Source: Meiothermus sp.
Lineage (GTDB): Bacteria; Deinococcota; Deinococci; Deinococcales; Thermaceae
Assembly: GCF_025056915.1 (NCBI RefSeq)
Contig: NZ_JANWVH010000001.1
Location: 1-64,000 of the forward strand
Reading direction: 5' to 3'
DNA length: 64,000 nt
Position numbers and translations under genes: made by a program. Of the stretch, positions 49,284 to 59,269 are shown one piece after another (the first letter of the stretch is position 1; every line of letters starts with the position of its first letter). The notes beneath the pieces were generated by a model. The model was not told where the DNA came from. It did no database searches and saw only the letters and a program-made list of their open reading frames with translations.

Positions 49284-51782
49284 TTGCTTTCAGCGGCGAC
49301 GACCTGGCTGGCGCAACGAAGACTCGAGCTCTGGACGGGTCTCCTGATGCTTGGGGTGTATGGGCTTTCCTTTCCGCAACTTTACCAGACCTTCGGCAAC
49401 AATCTGCTGATTCTGGGGTTTCCCGGGCTGTTGCTTTTGAGCTGGGGGCTGGGCCTGTGGGGGGCGGCGCTGGTGGGCCTGCTCAATGTTCCGATGCAGG
49501 TGCTGCTCCTCAACCTGGGCGCTGCTCAGTGGGACGCAGGGCTGAGGGAAGTTGTGCAGCTCATGACCGGAACCGGCCTGGCCGCATGTCTGGCCATGGG
49601 GTTGTTTCGTTTTCAGTATGACCGCCGCTCGAGCGCCGAAGCAGCCATGCGGGAAAGCCAGGCCCAGGCCCAGGACCGCAACCTCGAGCTCTCCCTCTTT
49701 TCGAGGGTGCGCGACGGGCTGACCCGCGACCTCGAGCCCACCGCCTTAATGCGGGGGGTGGTGGACGCCCTGCACGATCACCCCCGCTTCGATAGCGTGG
49801 CTGCCTACCAGCCCGATGGTGAGGGGCTGCGTCAGGTCTGCTCGGGCGGAAAACAAACCCTGCCCGAGCAGTTTGGTCCGGCCCACGAGGTGGTCTATCG
49901 GGCAGCCCGGTCTGCCGAGACGGTGGTGCTGTACACCACCGAGGAGCGCAGCCATGCCGGCGTGCTGGGGGAGCGGAGCCTGATTGCGGTGCCGTTGCTG
50001 GTGAAGGGAAGCGTGCAGGGGGTGCTGGTAGCGAGCTGTGGGGCCTCCGACCTCGACCCGCGCGATGTCCGCTTTTTGGAAGGGGTGGCGGGGCAGCTAA
50101 GCCTGGCCATTGACCGCGCCCAGGTATACGAGGCCCTGCGCGAACAGGAGGCCACCTATCGAACCCTGCTGGAGACCCTGCCCGACGCGGTGGCCCTGTA
50201 CGACGGCTCGAAGCTGCTCTACCTCAACCCGGCGGGCCTGCGCGGGCTGGGCTACCAGCGGCTGGACGAGGTGGTGGGGCAGCCCCTCACGCTCTTCGTG
50301 CACCCCGATTCGCTGCCGCGGGTGGCCGAGCGGGTGCAGCGGATTCTGGGGGGTGAGCCCGACGCGCTCGAAGAGATTCGCCTGGTGGCCCGGGACGGGC
50401 GCGAACTCGAGGTCGAGGCCCTGGGCTTCCTGGTGCAGATTGCGGGCCACAAACAGGTCATGATCTCCATCCGCGATGTGGGCGAGCGCAAACGCCAGCA
50501 GGCCCGCATCGAGTACCTGGCCTACCACGACCCCCTGACCGACCTGCCCAACCGCCGCAAGCTGTGGGCGGTGGCCGAGACGGTCTTTGTGGCCGACCGC
50601 CGCAAGCGTGAAACCCCGGCCCTGATCTACCTCGACCTGGACAACTTTAAAGTAGTTAACGACACCCTCGGCCATCAGGCCGGCGACGAACTTCTGCGCC
50701 AGATAGCCCTGCGGATCAAGGAGGTGCTGCGCCAGGGCGACCTGCTGGCCCGCATGGGGGGCGACGAGTTTGCGGTGCTGCTTCCATCTGCCGACCGTGC
50801 CTCGGCGACTGCTGCCGCTCGCCGGGTGAACGGGGTGTTTGAAACCCCCTTCAACCTGGGCGACCACGCCATTCACGTCCAGGCCAGCCTGGGGGTGGCG
50901 CTTTACCCCGAACACGGCCAGACCCTCGACGAGCTGGCCCGCGCCGCCGATGTGGCCATGTACCAGGCCAAGCACGCCCGCACCGGAATCGCCATCTACG
51001 ACCCCACCCAGGACCTTAATTCCCTCGAGCGCCTGGAGACCGTGCAACAGCTCCGCCAGACCATCCAGGAGGGCCGCTTCCTGATCCAGTACCAGCCTAT
51101 TCTGAACATCCAAAGCCGCTTTGTGAGCAAATGGGAGGCCCTGGTGCGCTGGGAGCACCCCACCCGGGGCCTTCTGCACCCCAGCGAGTTTGTGCCGCTG
51201 GCCGAAGAGGCCGGTCTGGTAGGAGAACTCGACCTGGCCGTGCTCAAGCAGGCCGTGCAGGATCAGCGGCGGCTGGGCGGTGAGCTGGCGATCAATTTTT
51301 CCGCCGTGACCCTGGCCCACCCCAACTGGGTGCGGGAGGTGGTGCGTTCGCTGGTCGAAGAGACCCTCCAGCCCAGCCTGCTGTGGCTCGAGATCACCGA
51401 GTCGGCCCTGCTGCCCGAGCGGCAGAAATGGCTGGGGGGGCTGGTGGCCTTGCGCGGGCTGGGGGTGCGGGTGGCGCTGGACGACTTCGGCATCGGCTAC
51501 TCGTCGCTGGCCCACCTCAAGCAGGTGCCCGTTGACCTCATCAAGATAGACAAAAGCTTCATCGGTGAAATCGGCAGCAACCGGGCCGCCGAGGACATCC
51601 TGCGGGCCATGCTGCAACTGGCCAATGCGTTCGGCCTCAAGACCCTGGCCGAGGGGGTGGAAAACCGGGCGCAGCTCGAGTGGCTGGCCCGCCACGGCTG
51701 CCACTACGCCCAGGGCTACTACATCGGCCTGCCCATGTCCGCCGATCAAGCCGCCAGAGAGGTGTTCACCAAGGCCTTCTGA
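49284..51782 (+). CDS. Membrane GAF-PAS-GGDEF-EAL cyclic-di-GMP signalling protein
   Basis: N-terminal TM segments; YHDPLTDLPNRRKLWAV, MGGDEFAVLLPSADRA; KWEALVRWEHPTRGLL, ALDDFGIGYSSLAHLKQVPVDLIKIDKSFI; TTG at 49284 preceded by GGAGGGTG. Confidence 0.94.
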   Translation: MLSAATTWLAQRRLELWTGLLMLGVYGLSFPQLYQTFGNNLLILGFPGLLLLSWGLGLWGAALVGLLNVPMQVLLLNLGAAQWDAGLREVVQLMTGTGLAACLAMGLFRFQYDRRSSAEAAMRESQAQAQDRNLELSLFSRVRDGLTRDLEPTALMRGVVDALHDHPRFDSVAAYQPDGEGLRQVCSGGKQTLPEQFGPAHEVVYRAARSAETVVLYTTEERSHAGVLGERSLIAVPLLVKGSVQGVLVASCGASDLDPRDVRFLEGVAGQLSLAIDRAQVYEALREQEATYRTLLETLPDAVALYDGSKLLYLNPAGLRGLGYQRLDEVVGQPLTLFVHPDSLPRVAERVQRILGGEPDALEEIRLVARDGRELEVEALGFLVQIAGHKQVMISIRDVGERKRQQARIEYLAYHDPLTDLPNRRKLWAVAETVFVADRRKRETPALIYLDLDNFKVVNDTLGHQAGDELLRQIALRIKEVLRQGDLLARMGGDEFAVLLPSADRASATAAARRVNGVFETPFNLGDHAIHVQASLGVALYPEHGQTLDELARAADVAMYQAKHARTGIAIYDPTQDLNSLERLETVQQLRQTIQEGRFLIQYQPILNIQSRFVSKWEALVRWEHPTRGLLHPSEFVPLAEEAGLVGELDLAVLKQAVQDQRRLGGELAINFSAVTLAHPNWVREVVRSLVEETLQPSLLWLEITESALLPERQKWLGGLVALRGLGVRVALDDFGIGYSSLAHLKQVPVDLIKIDKSFIGEIGSNRAAEDILRAMLQLANAFGLKTLAEGVENRAQLEWLARHGCHYAQGYYIGLPMSADQAAREVFTKAF

Positions 51783-51848
51783 AAGCGCAACGGCCCGATT
51801 TGCTTCTGCCCCACGGTGTGAAACCCGGCCCCACCTTACCCTCGAGCT

Positions 51849-52490
51849 GTGAATGCGCTCTTGCTGGGAGCTACGGGCGGCATTGGGCAGTCGCTGGCCC
51901 GACATCTGGGAGGCCGGGTGGGCCGGTTGTGGCTTTCGGGGCGCAACGGCCAGATGCTGGCCAGCCTGGCCCGCGACCTGGGGGCGCTGGCAGCCCCCGC
52001 CGAGCTGGGCCATGAGCTCGAGGTGCAGGCGCTGGCCGAAGAGGTAGGGCCCTTAGACTTGCTCCTGTATGCGGCGGGCGCGGTGCAGAAGGCCGGCCTG
52101 CGCGAACAGAACCTGGCCGACCTCGAGCGCCTCGCCGCCGCCAACCTGGGGGGGCTGGCCCTGATGCTTAAGTACGCCCGCTTCAACCCCCAGGCGCGGG
52201 TGGGGGTGCTGGGGGTCTACCCCGACCTCATCAGCGTTCCTGGGCTTTCAGCGTATGCCGCAACCAAGCTGGGGGCCGAAGGATTGGTCAACGTGGCCCG
52301 CAAGGAGTTCCGCCGCGAGGGGGTGCGCTTTTGCCTGGTGCGCCTGCCCGCTGTGGCCACCAACCTCTGGGCCCCGCTGGGCGGGCCGCCCAAAACGGCC
52401 CTGCATCCAGATCTGGCGGCGTTGCGTATTCTGGAAGGCATCCTGGCCGAGCCGATGCCGGAGGTTCTGGAGATTCGCCAGGCGATGTGA
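51849..52490 (+). CDS. SDR family oxidoreductase
   Basis: LLLGATGGIGQSLARHLGGRVGRLWLSGRN, LLLYAAGAVQKAG, SAYAATKLGAEGLV; GTG start. Confidence 0.88.
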   Translation: MNALLLGATGGIGQSLARHLGGRVGRLWLSGRNGQMLASLARDLGALAAPAELGHELEVQALAEEVGPLDLLLYAAGAVQKAGLREQNLADLERLAAANLGGLALMLKYARFNPQARVGVLGVYPDLISVPGLSAYAATKLGAEGLVNVARKEFRREGVRFCLVRLPAVATNLWAPLGGPPKTALHPDLAALRILEGILAEPMPEVLEIRQAM

Positions 52491-52504
52491 ACGGGGGTAA
52501 AGCC

Positions 52505-53044
52505 ATGAAGCCTTGGAAAACGCTCGGACTCCTGCTGCTGGGGGTGTTTTCCGCTGGGTCGCAGGCCCAGACCAACCAGTATGCCATCGAGGGGCGGGTG
52601 ACCTATGCAGCGAGCTACAACCTGGGCCGCTGGGAGGGGGTCAACACCAGCGTGCGCGGCACCGTGCGCTGGAACAGCCAGAGCGGTGAGGCCTCGGGTC
52701 AGGTATGTGTGGACCTGGGCCGCTTCGACTCGGGCAACCCCCTGCGCGATGCCGATGCGCGGGGGGTTTTCGACGTCAACCGCTTTCCCCAGAGCTGCCT
52801 CGAGCTCGAGCGCCTGCTGCAAACCGGCGAGGATGCCGTGCTCAGCGGCACCCTGGAGATTAGCGGTACCCGGCGGGCGGTGCGGATTAGCGGCAAGCTG
52901 ACTCGAGAGGGCAGCGGCTACCGGTTTGTGGGCGCTTTCAACACCAGCTTCTCGGAGTGGCGGCTTACACCGCCGAGCCTGCTGTTTTTGCGGGTCAACG
53001 ACCCGGTGGAGGTGCGCCTCGAGGCACGGGCCATCTTGCGTTAA
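52505..53044 (+). CDS. YceI-like exported protein
   Basis: Signal peptide MKPWKTLGLLLLGVFSAGSQAQ; FDSGNPLRDADARGVFDVNRFPQSCLELERL...VLSGTLEISGTRRAVRISG. Confidence 0.75.
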   Translation: MKPWKTLGLLLLGVFSAGSQAQTNQYAIEGRVTYAASYNLGRWEGVNTSVRGTVRWNSQSGEASGQVCVDLGRFDSGNPLRDADARGVFDVNRFPQSCLELERLLQTGEDAVLSGTLEISGTRRAVRISGKLTREGSGYRFVGAFNTSFSEWRLTPPSLLFLRVNDPVEVRLEARAILR

Positions 53045-53115
53045 GTAAAGCAAAACTAAAGAGCTCCTTGAACCTCGACCTAAGGTGGGCTGATAGGCTC
53101 GGAGTGGAGGTTCCC

Positions 53116-54132
53116 ATGCGGAAACAGACCTTCCTGCTTTGGGCCTTGGTTTCACTGCTGGCCTGCAACGCGCCCGAGGCCAGCCCCCCGGCCCCCCCGC
53201 CCGGTCAGCCCGCACCGGTGGCGGGGCAAGCCTGCCCGGACTGGGTTCACAACCGGCACACCGTGCGCGGCCCCGACGGGGAACTGTATCCAACCTGGCA
53301 TCCTCAAGTGGACCCCGAGTACCGCTGCTACTTCACCCACGACCACGGCGACGACCCCCGCACCAGCCTGGCCAACCCCGAACTGCCGCCCTTCGGCTAC
53401 GTGGGCAAGCTGGCCGGCATGCCCGAGGCCCACGAGGGCTTCAAGGTGTTTGTTTCCAATCGGGGCACCCGCAACGACGAGGACCGCATTGCCCTGACCA
53501 GCACCCGCATCGTGGCCCACATGGGCACCGGTGGGGTGCGGCGCTACAGCGTGCGCCAGCACTCCCTGATGTTCGACCTGGTGGCCCCCAGCGGACACCG
53601 GGTGAGCGTGCAGGGCATGGCCGACACCGGCCTGGTCGGCTCCATCTGTGAGCGCGACCCCACCCTCAACGACGCCGACCCCAACAACGACATTGGCCGC
53701 AGCGTGATGACCCTTCCCGGAACCGGCTGCCACAGCCAAAACCCCGGCTCCCTCTACGAAATCTGGTCCTTCAAACTGCGCCTGGCCGATAAAGCCGAGG
53801 TGATTGCCTCGACCGCCGTCTTCGACCCCATCACCACCATGAACCCTTCCAACCCAAGCGAACTGCACTACACCGAGCAGGTGTTCAGGGGCTTTAGCGA
53901 GTTGCGGGGGTGCAATCGAGAGGCCTACCACGGGCCGGTCTACTGGTACAACTCAAGCGGCCCCGAGGTGTTTTTCACCGATGCCTTCGGCAGGCCCGGG
54001 GGCCCCATCCGGCAGTTCGTCTCCCGCCACAACGACATCGGCATCTGGATGGCGCAGCGCTCAGATGGTTTCCTGAACCAGTTCAAGCTGCCCAAAAACC
54101 ACTGTGCGCCTGGGCTGGGCCTTCTGAACTAG
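53116..54132 (+). CDS. Hypothetical lipoprotein
   Basis: MRKQTFLLWALVSLLACNAPEASPP lipobox; 338 aa. Confidence 0.75.
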   Translation: MRKQTFLLWALVSLLACNAPEASPPAPPPGQPAPVAGQACPDWVHNRHTVRGPDGELYPTWHPQVDPEYRCYFTHDHGDDPRTSLANPELPPFGYVGKLAGMPEAHEGFKVFVSNRGTRNDEDRIALTSTRIVAHMGTGGVRRYSVRQHSLMFDLVAPSGHRVSVQGMADTGLVGSICERDPTLNDADPNNDIGRSVMTLPGTGCHSQNPGSLYEIWSFKLRLADKAEVIASTAVFDPITTMNPSNPSELHYTEQVFRGFSELRGCNREAYHGPVYWYNSSGPEVFFTDAFGRPGGPIRQFVSRHNDIGIWMAQRSDGFLNQFKLPKNHCAPGLGLLN

Positions 54133-54167
54133 CCTCCTGACCCAGTCGAAGTTGTCGGGGCTATCTT

Positions 54168-54317
54168 TATCGCGCTCTTCACAGACGTGGCTGCCCACGA
54201 AAACGAGCATGCGTCTGAGCCGAGACGCATGTTTTCGAGTTTCCGGGCGGCCACTGTTCTGTTCAGAACCCGGCTTCCTCCAACTCGAATGGCTCACAAT
54301 ATGTGAAGAGCGCTCTA
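54168..54317 (+). repeat. MITE-like palindromic element, copy H (150 bp)
   Basis: TATCGCGCTCTTCACAGACGTGGCTGCCCACGAAAACGAGCATGCGTCTGAGCCGAGACGCATGTTTTCGAGTTTCCGGGCGGCCAC...TCGAATGGCTCACAATATGTGAAGAGCGCTCTA. Confidence 0.9.
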
Positions 54318-54480
54318 TTCGGCACCACACCAACTCCAGACCTACAAGTAACTTTGTGGGAGGTAGGAGGCAGGTAGTGGGTTCGTTCGGCGCATCGCGC
54401 TGTCGGCGTTCCCTCCCACAATGGCATGGGGGAGGTATGGGGTGCCGGGCGAATCATGCCAACTTCAGGCGTCCGGGCAA

Positions 54481-54600
54481 CTTTCAAGGGTACACAGGAT
54501 GGGCGTGGATGGTGGGTCTCCAGCGCGTGCCCTAACCCCAAACCCTGCTCCCTGCCTCATTGCTCATACAGTTTGTGGAGTGTTGAAGCAAGGATGGTAT
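54481..54600. repeat. Third, degenerate intergenic repeat family, copy 1
   Basis: TTTCAAGGGTACACAGGATGGGCGTGG...CCCCAAACCCTGCTCCCTGC...GAAGCAAGGATGGTAT; similar to 59115-59220 and 60781-60903. Confidence 0.5.
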
Positions 54601-55949
54601 CAATCGAAAATTTTTCCTGGGTTGAGCAGGTTCTGAGGGTCGAAGAGCTGCTTGATCTGCCGCATCCAGGCCAGGGCGGGGCCGTGCTCCTGGAGGAGAT
54701 ATTTTTTCTTGCGCAGCCCCACCCCGTGCTCGCCGGTGCAGGTGCCGCCCAGGGCCAGGGTGTGCTCGACCAGCCGTTCGGAAAAGGTTTCCGCACGCGG
54801 GTCGCCGGGTTCGTGCACCACCAGGGTGTGAAAATTGCCATCGCCCACATGACCCAGGATGTTGCCGGTAAGGTTCATCTCCCGCAACAGGCGGCTCGAG
54901 TACGCCACCAGCTCGGGCATCTTGGAGATGGGCACGGCGGTATCGGTGGAGAGGTATTCCTTGCCGGGAAACAGGTTGACCAAGGCCCAGTAGGCCTGGT
55001 GCCGGGCCTCCCACTGAGCAGTGCGTTCCTCCTGGGTGCGGGCGCTGTCAATGCTAAGGGCTCCGGCCTCCCGCATCAGCCCCAGCGCCATACCTGACTC
55101 GGCTTCCAGGGCTTCTTTGGTCGAAGAGTGAAACTCCACAAACAGGGCCGGTTTTTCAGGGTAGCTGCGGCCCAGGTAGTGGTTGATGGCCTGGATGCCC
55201 ACCTCGTCCACGAGCTCGAGCCTGGCCACCGGCAGCCCGCTGGCCATCACCGCGTAGGCGGCCTGGGCGGTGTCGGAAAGGTCGTTGAAAAAGACCCGAA
55301 GGGTGTGGATGTGCTCGGGGATGGGGTGCAGCCTGAGGGTCAGCCGGGTGATGATGCCCAGGGTGCCCTCGGAGCCGATGAACAAGTCCTTGAGGTCGTA
55401 ACCGGCGCTGGTTTTGCGAACCCCCCGGCCTAGCTCGAGCACCTCGCCACTGGCCAGCACCACCTGCAAAGCCAGGACATTCTGCCGCATGCCACCGTAA
55501 CGCACGGTGGTGGTGCCCGAGGCGTTGGTGGCGGCCATGCCGCCGAGGCTGGCATCGGCCCCGGGGTCTACCGGGAAGAACAGCCCGGTGCCCTTGAGGG
55601 CCTCATTGAGGGCTTTGCGGGTCAGGCCCGGCTCCACCACCACCATGAAGTCCTGGGGCCGGACTTCCAGAATTCGGTTCATCCGGGAAACATCCAGCGA
55701 GAGGGCTTCGCCCTGGGGGATCACGTGCCCTTCGATGCTGGTACCGGCGCCAAAGGGCACCACCGGGACGTGGTTGGCCCGTGCCCAGGCCAGGGTGGTC
55801 TGAATGTCGGCGGGGCTTTCGGCAAAAACCACGGCCAGTGGGGGTTTGCGCAGAGGGTAGCTTTCATCTTTGCCGTGGGTCTCGAGGTCGGCGGGGGCGG
55901 TGCTGACCTTCTGGGGCAGGAGGTGTTTTAGGCTTTCCAGCATGACCAT
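54600..55949 (-). CDS. FAD-binding oxidase/dehydrogenase, GlcD / D-lactate dehydrogenase-like
   Basis: PVVPFGAGTSIEGHVIPQGEALSLDVSRMNRI, DPGADASLGGMAATNASGTTTVRYGG, GHVGDGNFHTLVV, GGTCTGEHGVGLRKKKYL. Confidence 0.92.
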   Translation of the reverse strand: MVMLESLKHLLPQKVSTAPADLETHGKDESYPLRKPPLAVVFAESPADIQTTLAWARANHVPVVPFGAGTSIEGHVIPQGEALSLDVSRMNRILEVRPQDFMVVVEPGLTRKALNEALKGTGLFFPVDPGADASLGGMAATNASGTTTVRYGGMRQNVLALQVVLASGEVLELGRGVRKTSAGYDLKDLFIGSEGTLGIITRLTLRLHPIPEHIHTLRVFFNDLSDTAQAAYAVMASGLPVARLELVDEVGIQAINHYLGRSYPEKPALFVEFHSSTKEALEAESGMALGLMREAGALSIDSARTQEERTAQWEARHQAYWALVNLFPGKEYLSTDTAVPISKMPELVAYSSRLLREMNLTGNILGHVGDGNFHTLVVHEPGDPRAETFSERLVEHTLALGGTCTGEHGVGLRKKKYLLQEHGPALAWMRQIKQLFDPQNLLNPGKIFD

Positions 55950-56101
55950 AGCCTAACCCGACGGCAGGTTGGGCAGCGTGACCTGTCGCCCGCTGGGTTG
56001 GTGATATTTGGCCCACATAAGGAGGCGGAGCGTTAAGTAAAACACCTTGGTGACGAATGGGCCAAACCATCCGGCGCAAACTGCTACCCTGACCCATAGC
56101 G

Positions 56102-56533
56102 ATGAGCACCCTGACCGACGTGGATCAGCCGATTGTGCGCGAAAACCTGCATCAACTCCTCAAAGATGCCTGGATAAAACTTGAACAGCAACCCCTGGAA
56201 GCAGCGGTTCTGGCGCGAAGGGTAGAACATCTGGCACGGCGCTACGGGAACAATCGGGCCTGGGCCCAGAGCCTTTTTATCTGGGGGGTGGGCAGCCTGT
56301 ACGGCGGGGATGCCCAGGAAGCCATTGGACTTTTGTCGAGGGCGCTGGCCGTCTATCGTTTTTTGGACGACGAGCAGGGGCAGTGGTCGTGCTTGAAGGC
56401 CATTGCCCTGGCCTGGAGCAGTCTTGGCGATGCGGCTCAGGCCCTCGAGACCCATTGCCACGCCAATGCCTTCAAGCGCCGCGCCGAGTTTGCGGCTAAG
56501 GCAGGTTGGTTGCGCTGGTTTGCCCACAACTGA
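56102..56533 (+). CDS. TPR-like protein
   Basis: RAWAQSLFIWGVGSLYGGDAQEAIGLLSRALAVYRFLDDEQGQWSCLKAIALAWSSLGDAAQALE. Confidence 0.7.
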   Translation: MSTLTDVDQPIVRENLHQLLKDAWIKLEQQPLEAAVLARRVEHLARRYGNNRAWAQSLFIWGVGSLYGGDAQEAIGLLSRALAVYRFLDDEQGQWSCLKAIALAWSSLGDAAQALETHCHANAFKRRAEFAAKAGWLRWFAHN

Positions 56534-56653
56534 GATTTTTTCCAAATCCTGACACTTTTGATGCCCGAGTGTCAGCATAAGAAGTGGCGTATAGTTCGTC
56601 TGGCACGGGTTATTTTCGCTTGACCGTTGGCTTGCCTTGTTGCAAGCTGAAGT

Positions 56654-57052
56654 ATGGCGAGTGCTGTGAAACGTGAAGTTTGGCAGGACGTAGAGGTGAA
56701 TCTGGAGCTTTCGCTCGAGTTCGACCCCGAGGAGTTTTTGCGGCGCTACCCAGGGCTCTCGCTGGTTCTGGCAGAGCTGCTGATCGGGCCACCCCGGCGC
56801 TGGCGCGACCCGGCTGAGCTGCTGCCCTATGCCGGTTGCAAGAGCCTCGAGGCCCGGCTGCCCCGCCTGCGCTTCAGCCCCCTGGAAACCCGCCCGTTGG
56901 GTCAGGCCCTCGACCGCCTGTTTACAGCCCTGGAGTTTAGCATCGTCGGGCACAAGGTGATGGCGGTTCCACCCCCGAGCAAAGCCCTCGAGTTGCCCGA
57001 AGGGTGGCGGGCACAAACTGGGGTGTGGCTGTGCCACCAGCCGCTCCGATAG
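56654..57052 (+). CDS. Hypothetical protein (132 aa)
   Basis: Gene-sized ORF between two TPR-like genes; no recognised domain. Confidence 0.55.
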   Translation: MASAVKREVWQDVEVNLELSLEFDPEEFLRRYPGLSLVLAELLIGPPRRWRDPAELLPYAGCKSLEARLPRLRFSPLETRPLGQALDRLFTALEFSIVGHKVMAVPPPSKALELPEGWRAQTGVWLCHQPLR

Positions 57053-57380
57053 AGGGCCCGCCTCACCCGGCGGTGTCCCATTGGAAGCGTAATCTCCCGA
57101 AACGCGCTCGCGGTATCGGCCCCGTGTATCCACCCCAAATTCCAGACCCGAAGGCTTGTTTGGGCCCCTTGCAGTTATGCAAAAGGCCTGTATACCTGAC
57201 TAATCTTGCTCTCAGTTCCTGAGGCTTGCCGCAGGACGAACAGCCCGGAAAGCATACCCAGTATGGGTATCCTGCTTTTTTTGCGGATATTAAAGGCGAA
57301 TGCCTGCTGCAGCTGCTATACTCAATAGGTTGCTGTGGAAACGCTTTTATGGCGTTTCTTGCAGTAATAAGGAGTTTGAA

Positions 57381-57830
57381 GTGGGTCGCTCGTTTTTAGT
57401 TGAAAGTAAGGCCACCACCGAGCAGGTGGAAGCGCTGGTGGCTCAAGCCTGGCAACTCCTGGTCAACCCTGTGGAGGGCCTCGAGTACAAAAACACCGTT
57501 CGGGAACAAGGGCTGGAAATCGAAAAACAAGCCCGTAGCCTGGGCTCTGAAAGCATCTTCGCCATGTCGCAGCTGATCCTTGGAGTTAATGCCCTGGATC
57601 GCAACCAACCGGATGAGGCCCTTCAGCGCCTGACCACAGCCTTGACCCGCTTTCGCTGGCAGTCCGATGTAGCAAACCAATGGTATTGCCTGGCTGCCAT
57701 TGCCCAGGCCTGGTATCTGCTGGACGATTACGAACAGATGCACGAAACCCTGGTCGGGGCCAAAAACCTGAGCCAACCCAGCACCCAGGACAAAATCCGC
57801 TGGCTGGATCGGGTCGGCATGATTTGCTGA
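57381..57830 (+). CDS. TPR-like protein, paralogue of 56102..56533
   Basis: GTG start after AAGGAG; ALDRNQPDEALQRLTTALTRFRWQSDVANQWYCLAAIAQAWYLLDDYEQMHETLV. Confidence 0.7.
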   Translation: MGRSFLVESKATTEQVEALVAQAWQLLVNPVEGLEYKNTVREQGLEIEKQARSLGSESIFAMSQLILGVNALDRNQPDEALQRLTTALTRFRWQSDVANQWYCLAAIAQAWYLLDDYEQMHETLVGAKNLSQPSTQDKIRWLDRVGMIC

Positions 57831-57908
57831 AGGGAAGCGCCCCTGGCCATTCGTCAATAAACCAGAAATGCCCTAATCTGGAAAGGCGCAGCATCGGCTG
57901 CGCCTGAT

Positions 57909-59006
57909 ATGCCGCAACGAATACTGCTGGTTTACACCAAGGCAGGGGGGGGGCACTTTGCCCTGGCCCAGAACCTCTACAACCTGCTGACAGAACTCGA
58001 GCCTGAATCCGAGGTGCGCCTGTTCAACTTTTTTGATGTGGGGCCGCGCTGGATTGGCCAGGCCATTCAAGATGGCTACAATTTTGCCGTCAACAAGCAG
58101 CGCTGGCTTTTTACGGTGTTCCAGGCCTTTTACCAGACCCGCCCGGCCATTCAGTCCTTTGCCCGGGTGCTGGGGATGCGGCTGGCCCCGGCCATCAACG
58201 AATACCTGGAGTCGTTTCGTCCCGACAAAATTATCTACTGCTATCCGGTGAACCACGGGTTTCGCCGGCTGCCCTACGTGCGAAAGCACAAGCCCAAAAC
58301 CCTCACAGTGGTGAGCGATATTTTCAGCCCGCACCTGTACTGGTTCATTGACACCAAAGACCAGTATGTGGTGGCCAGCCCCGAAGCCTACAGCATTGCC
58401 CGCCGCTACCGGGTGCCCCCTGAAAACCTGCACTACTTCCAGACCCTCATTGACCCTAAATACAACCAACCCCTAGACGCTGCCGAGGTAGCACGTTTAC
58501 GTGAGGAATGGGGTCTCGCTCATCCTTACACGGTTCTGGTTACAGGGGGTGGAGCGGGTCTCAAGATTAGCTTCAAGCTGGTGCGCGAGCTGGTCAGAAT
58601 TGAGGGCATCAACGTGGTGGTGGTGTGTGGCTACAACCAGAAGCTCTACCGCCAGCTCGAGGCCTTCAAGCAAAAGAACCACCTTTCCAACCTGATTCTG
58701 TTTGGCTTTACCAGGCAGATGTACGAACTGATCAACGTCTCCAATGTGGTGGTTTCCAAGGCCGGCCCCGCGACCATCGCCGAGGTGCTCTCGCAGCACA
58801 AAGATCTGATTGTGTGCGACTTCGTGTGGCCGCAGGAGTACGGCAACGTCGAGCTCATTCGACACGAGAAACTGGGATACTATATTCGCCAGCCCCGCAA
58901 AATTGCCGAGAAGATAAAGGAACTCAAGGCCCGCCCCTTCGAGCGCAAAACCCTTAACCTGCAAAACGACATCGTTCGGCTGGCCAAGTACATCCTTGCC
59001 TTGTGA
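57909..59006 (+). CDS. MGDG synthase/MurG-like glycosyltransferase (GT28 type)
   Basis: ILLVYTKAGGGHFALAQNL, VLVTGGGAGLKISFKLVRELVRIEGINVVVVCGYNQKLYRQL, SNVVVSKAGPATIAEVLSQ. Confidence 0.9.
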   Translation: MPQRILLVYTKAGGGHFALAQNLYNLLTELEPESEVRLFNFFDVGPRWIGQAIQDGYNFAVNKQRWLFTVFQAFYQTRPAIQSFARVLGMRLAPAINEYLESFRPDKIIYCYPVNHGFRRLPYVRKHKPKTLTVVSDIFSPHLYWFIDTKDQYVVASPEAYSIARRYRVPPENLHYFQTLIDPKYNQPLDAAEVARLREEWGLAHPYTVLVTGGGAGLKISFKLVRELVRIEGINVVVVCGYNQKLYRQLEAFKQKNHLSNLILFGFTRQMYELINVSNVVVSKAGPATIAEVLSQHKDLIVCDFVWPQEYGNVELIRHEKLGYYIRQPRKIAEKIKELKARPFERKTLNLQNDIVRLAKYILAL

Positions 59007-59114
59007 AGCTGAGGCCCGGAGCCAAAGGCCAAAAGCAAAACATCGTCCGGCAAATACCACCAGGTTTCCGCACCAGCACGCCGCAAAGGGGTTTGTAAGC
59101 CTTCTTTGCACGCC

Positions 59115-59220
59115 AGTTTCAAGGATGCACAAGGTGAGCGTGGGGGGTCGGAGGTGGCTCTGTGACCCCTGCACCCCGCCTCACCGCTCCAGTTGGGTGC
59201 AGGCGTTTGCAGCAAAGGTG
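59115..59220. repeat. Third, degenerate intergenic repeat family, copy 2
   Basis: GTTTCAAGGATGCACAAGGTGAGCGTGGGGGGTCGG...GTGACCCCTGCACCCC... Confidence 0.4.
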
Positions 59221-59269
59221 GAGAGGTGGCAGGCACGGAAGCTTGAGGAGAGACGCCGGATTCAAAAAA

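Noticed and set aside
50097-52013. 638-aa minus-strand ORF opposite the GGDEF/EAL gene
   Set aside because: Antisense shadow ORF; the plus strand encodes intact GGDEF and EAL domains.
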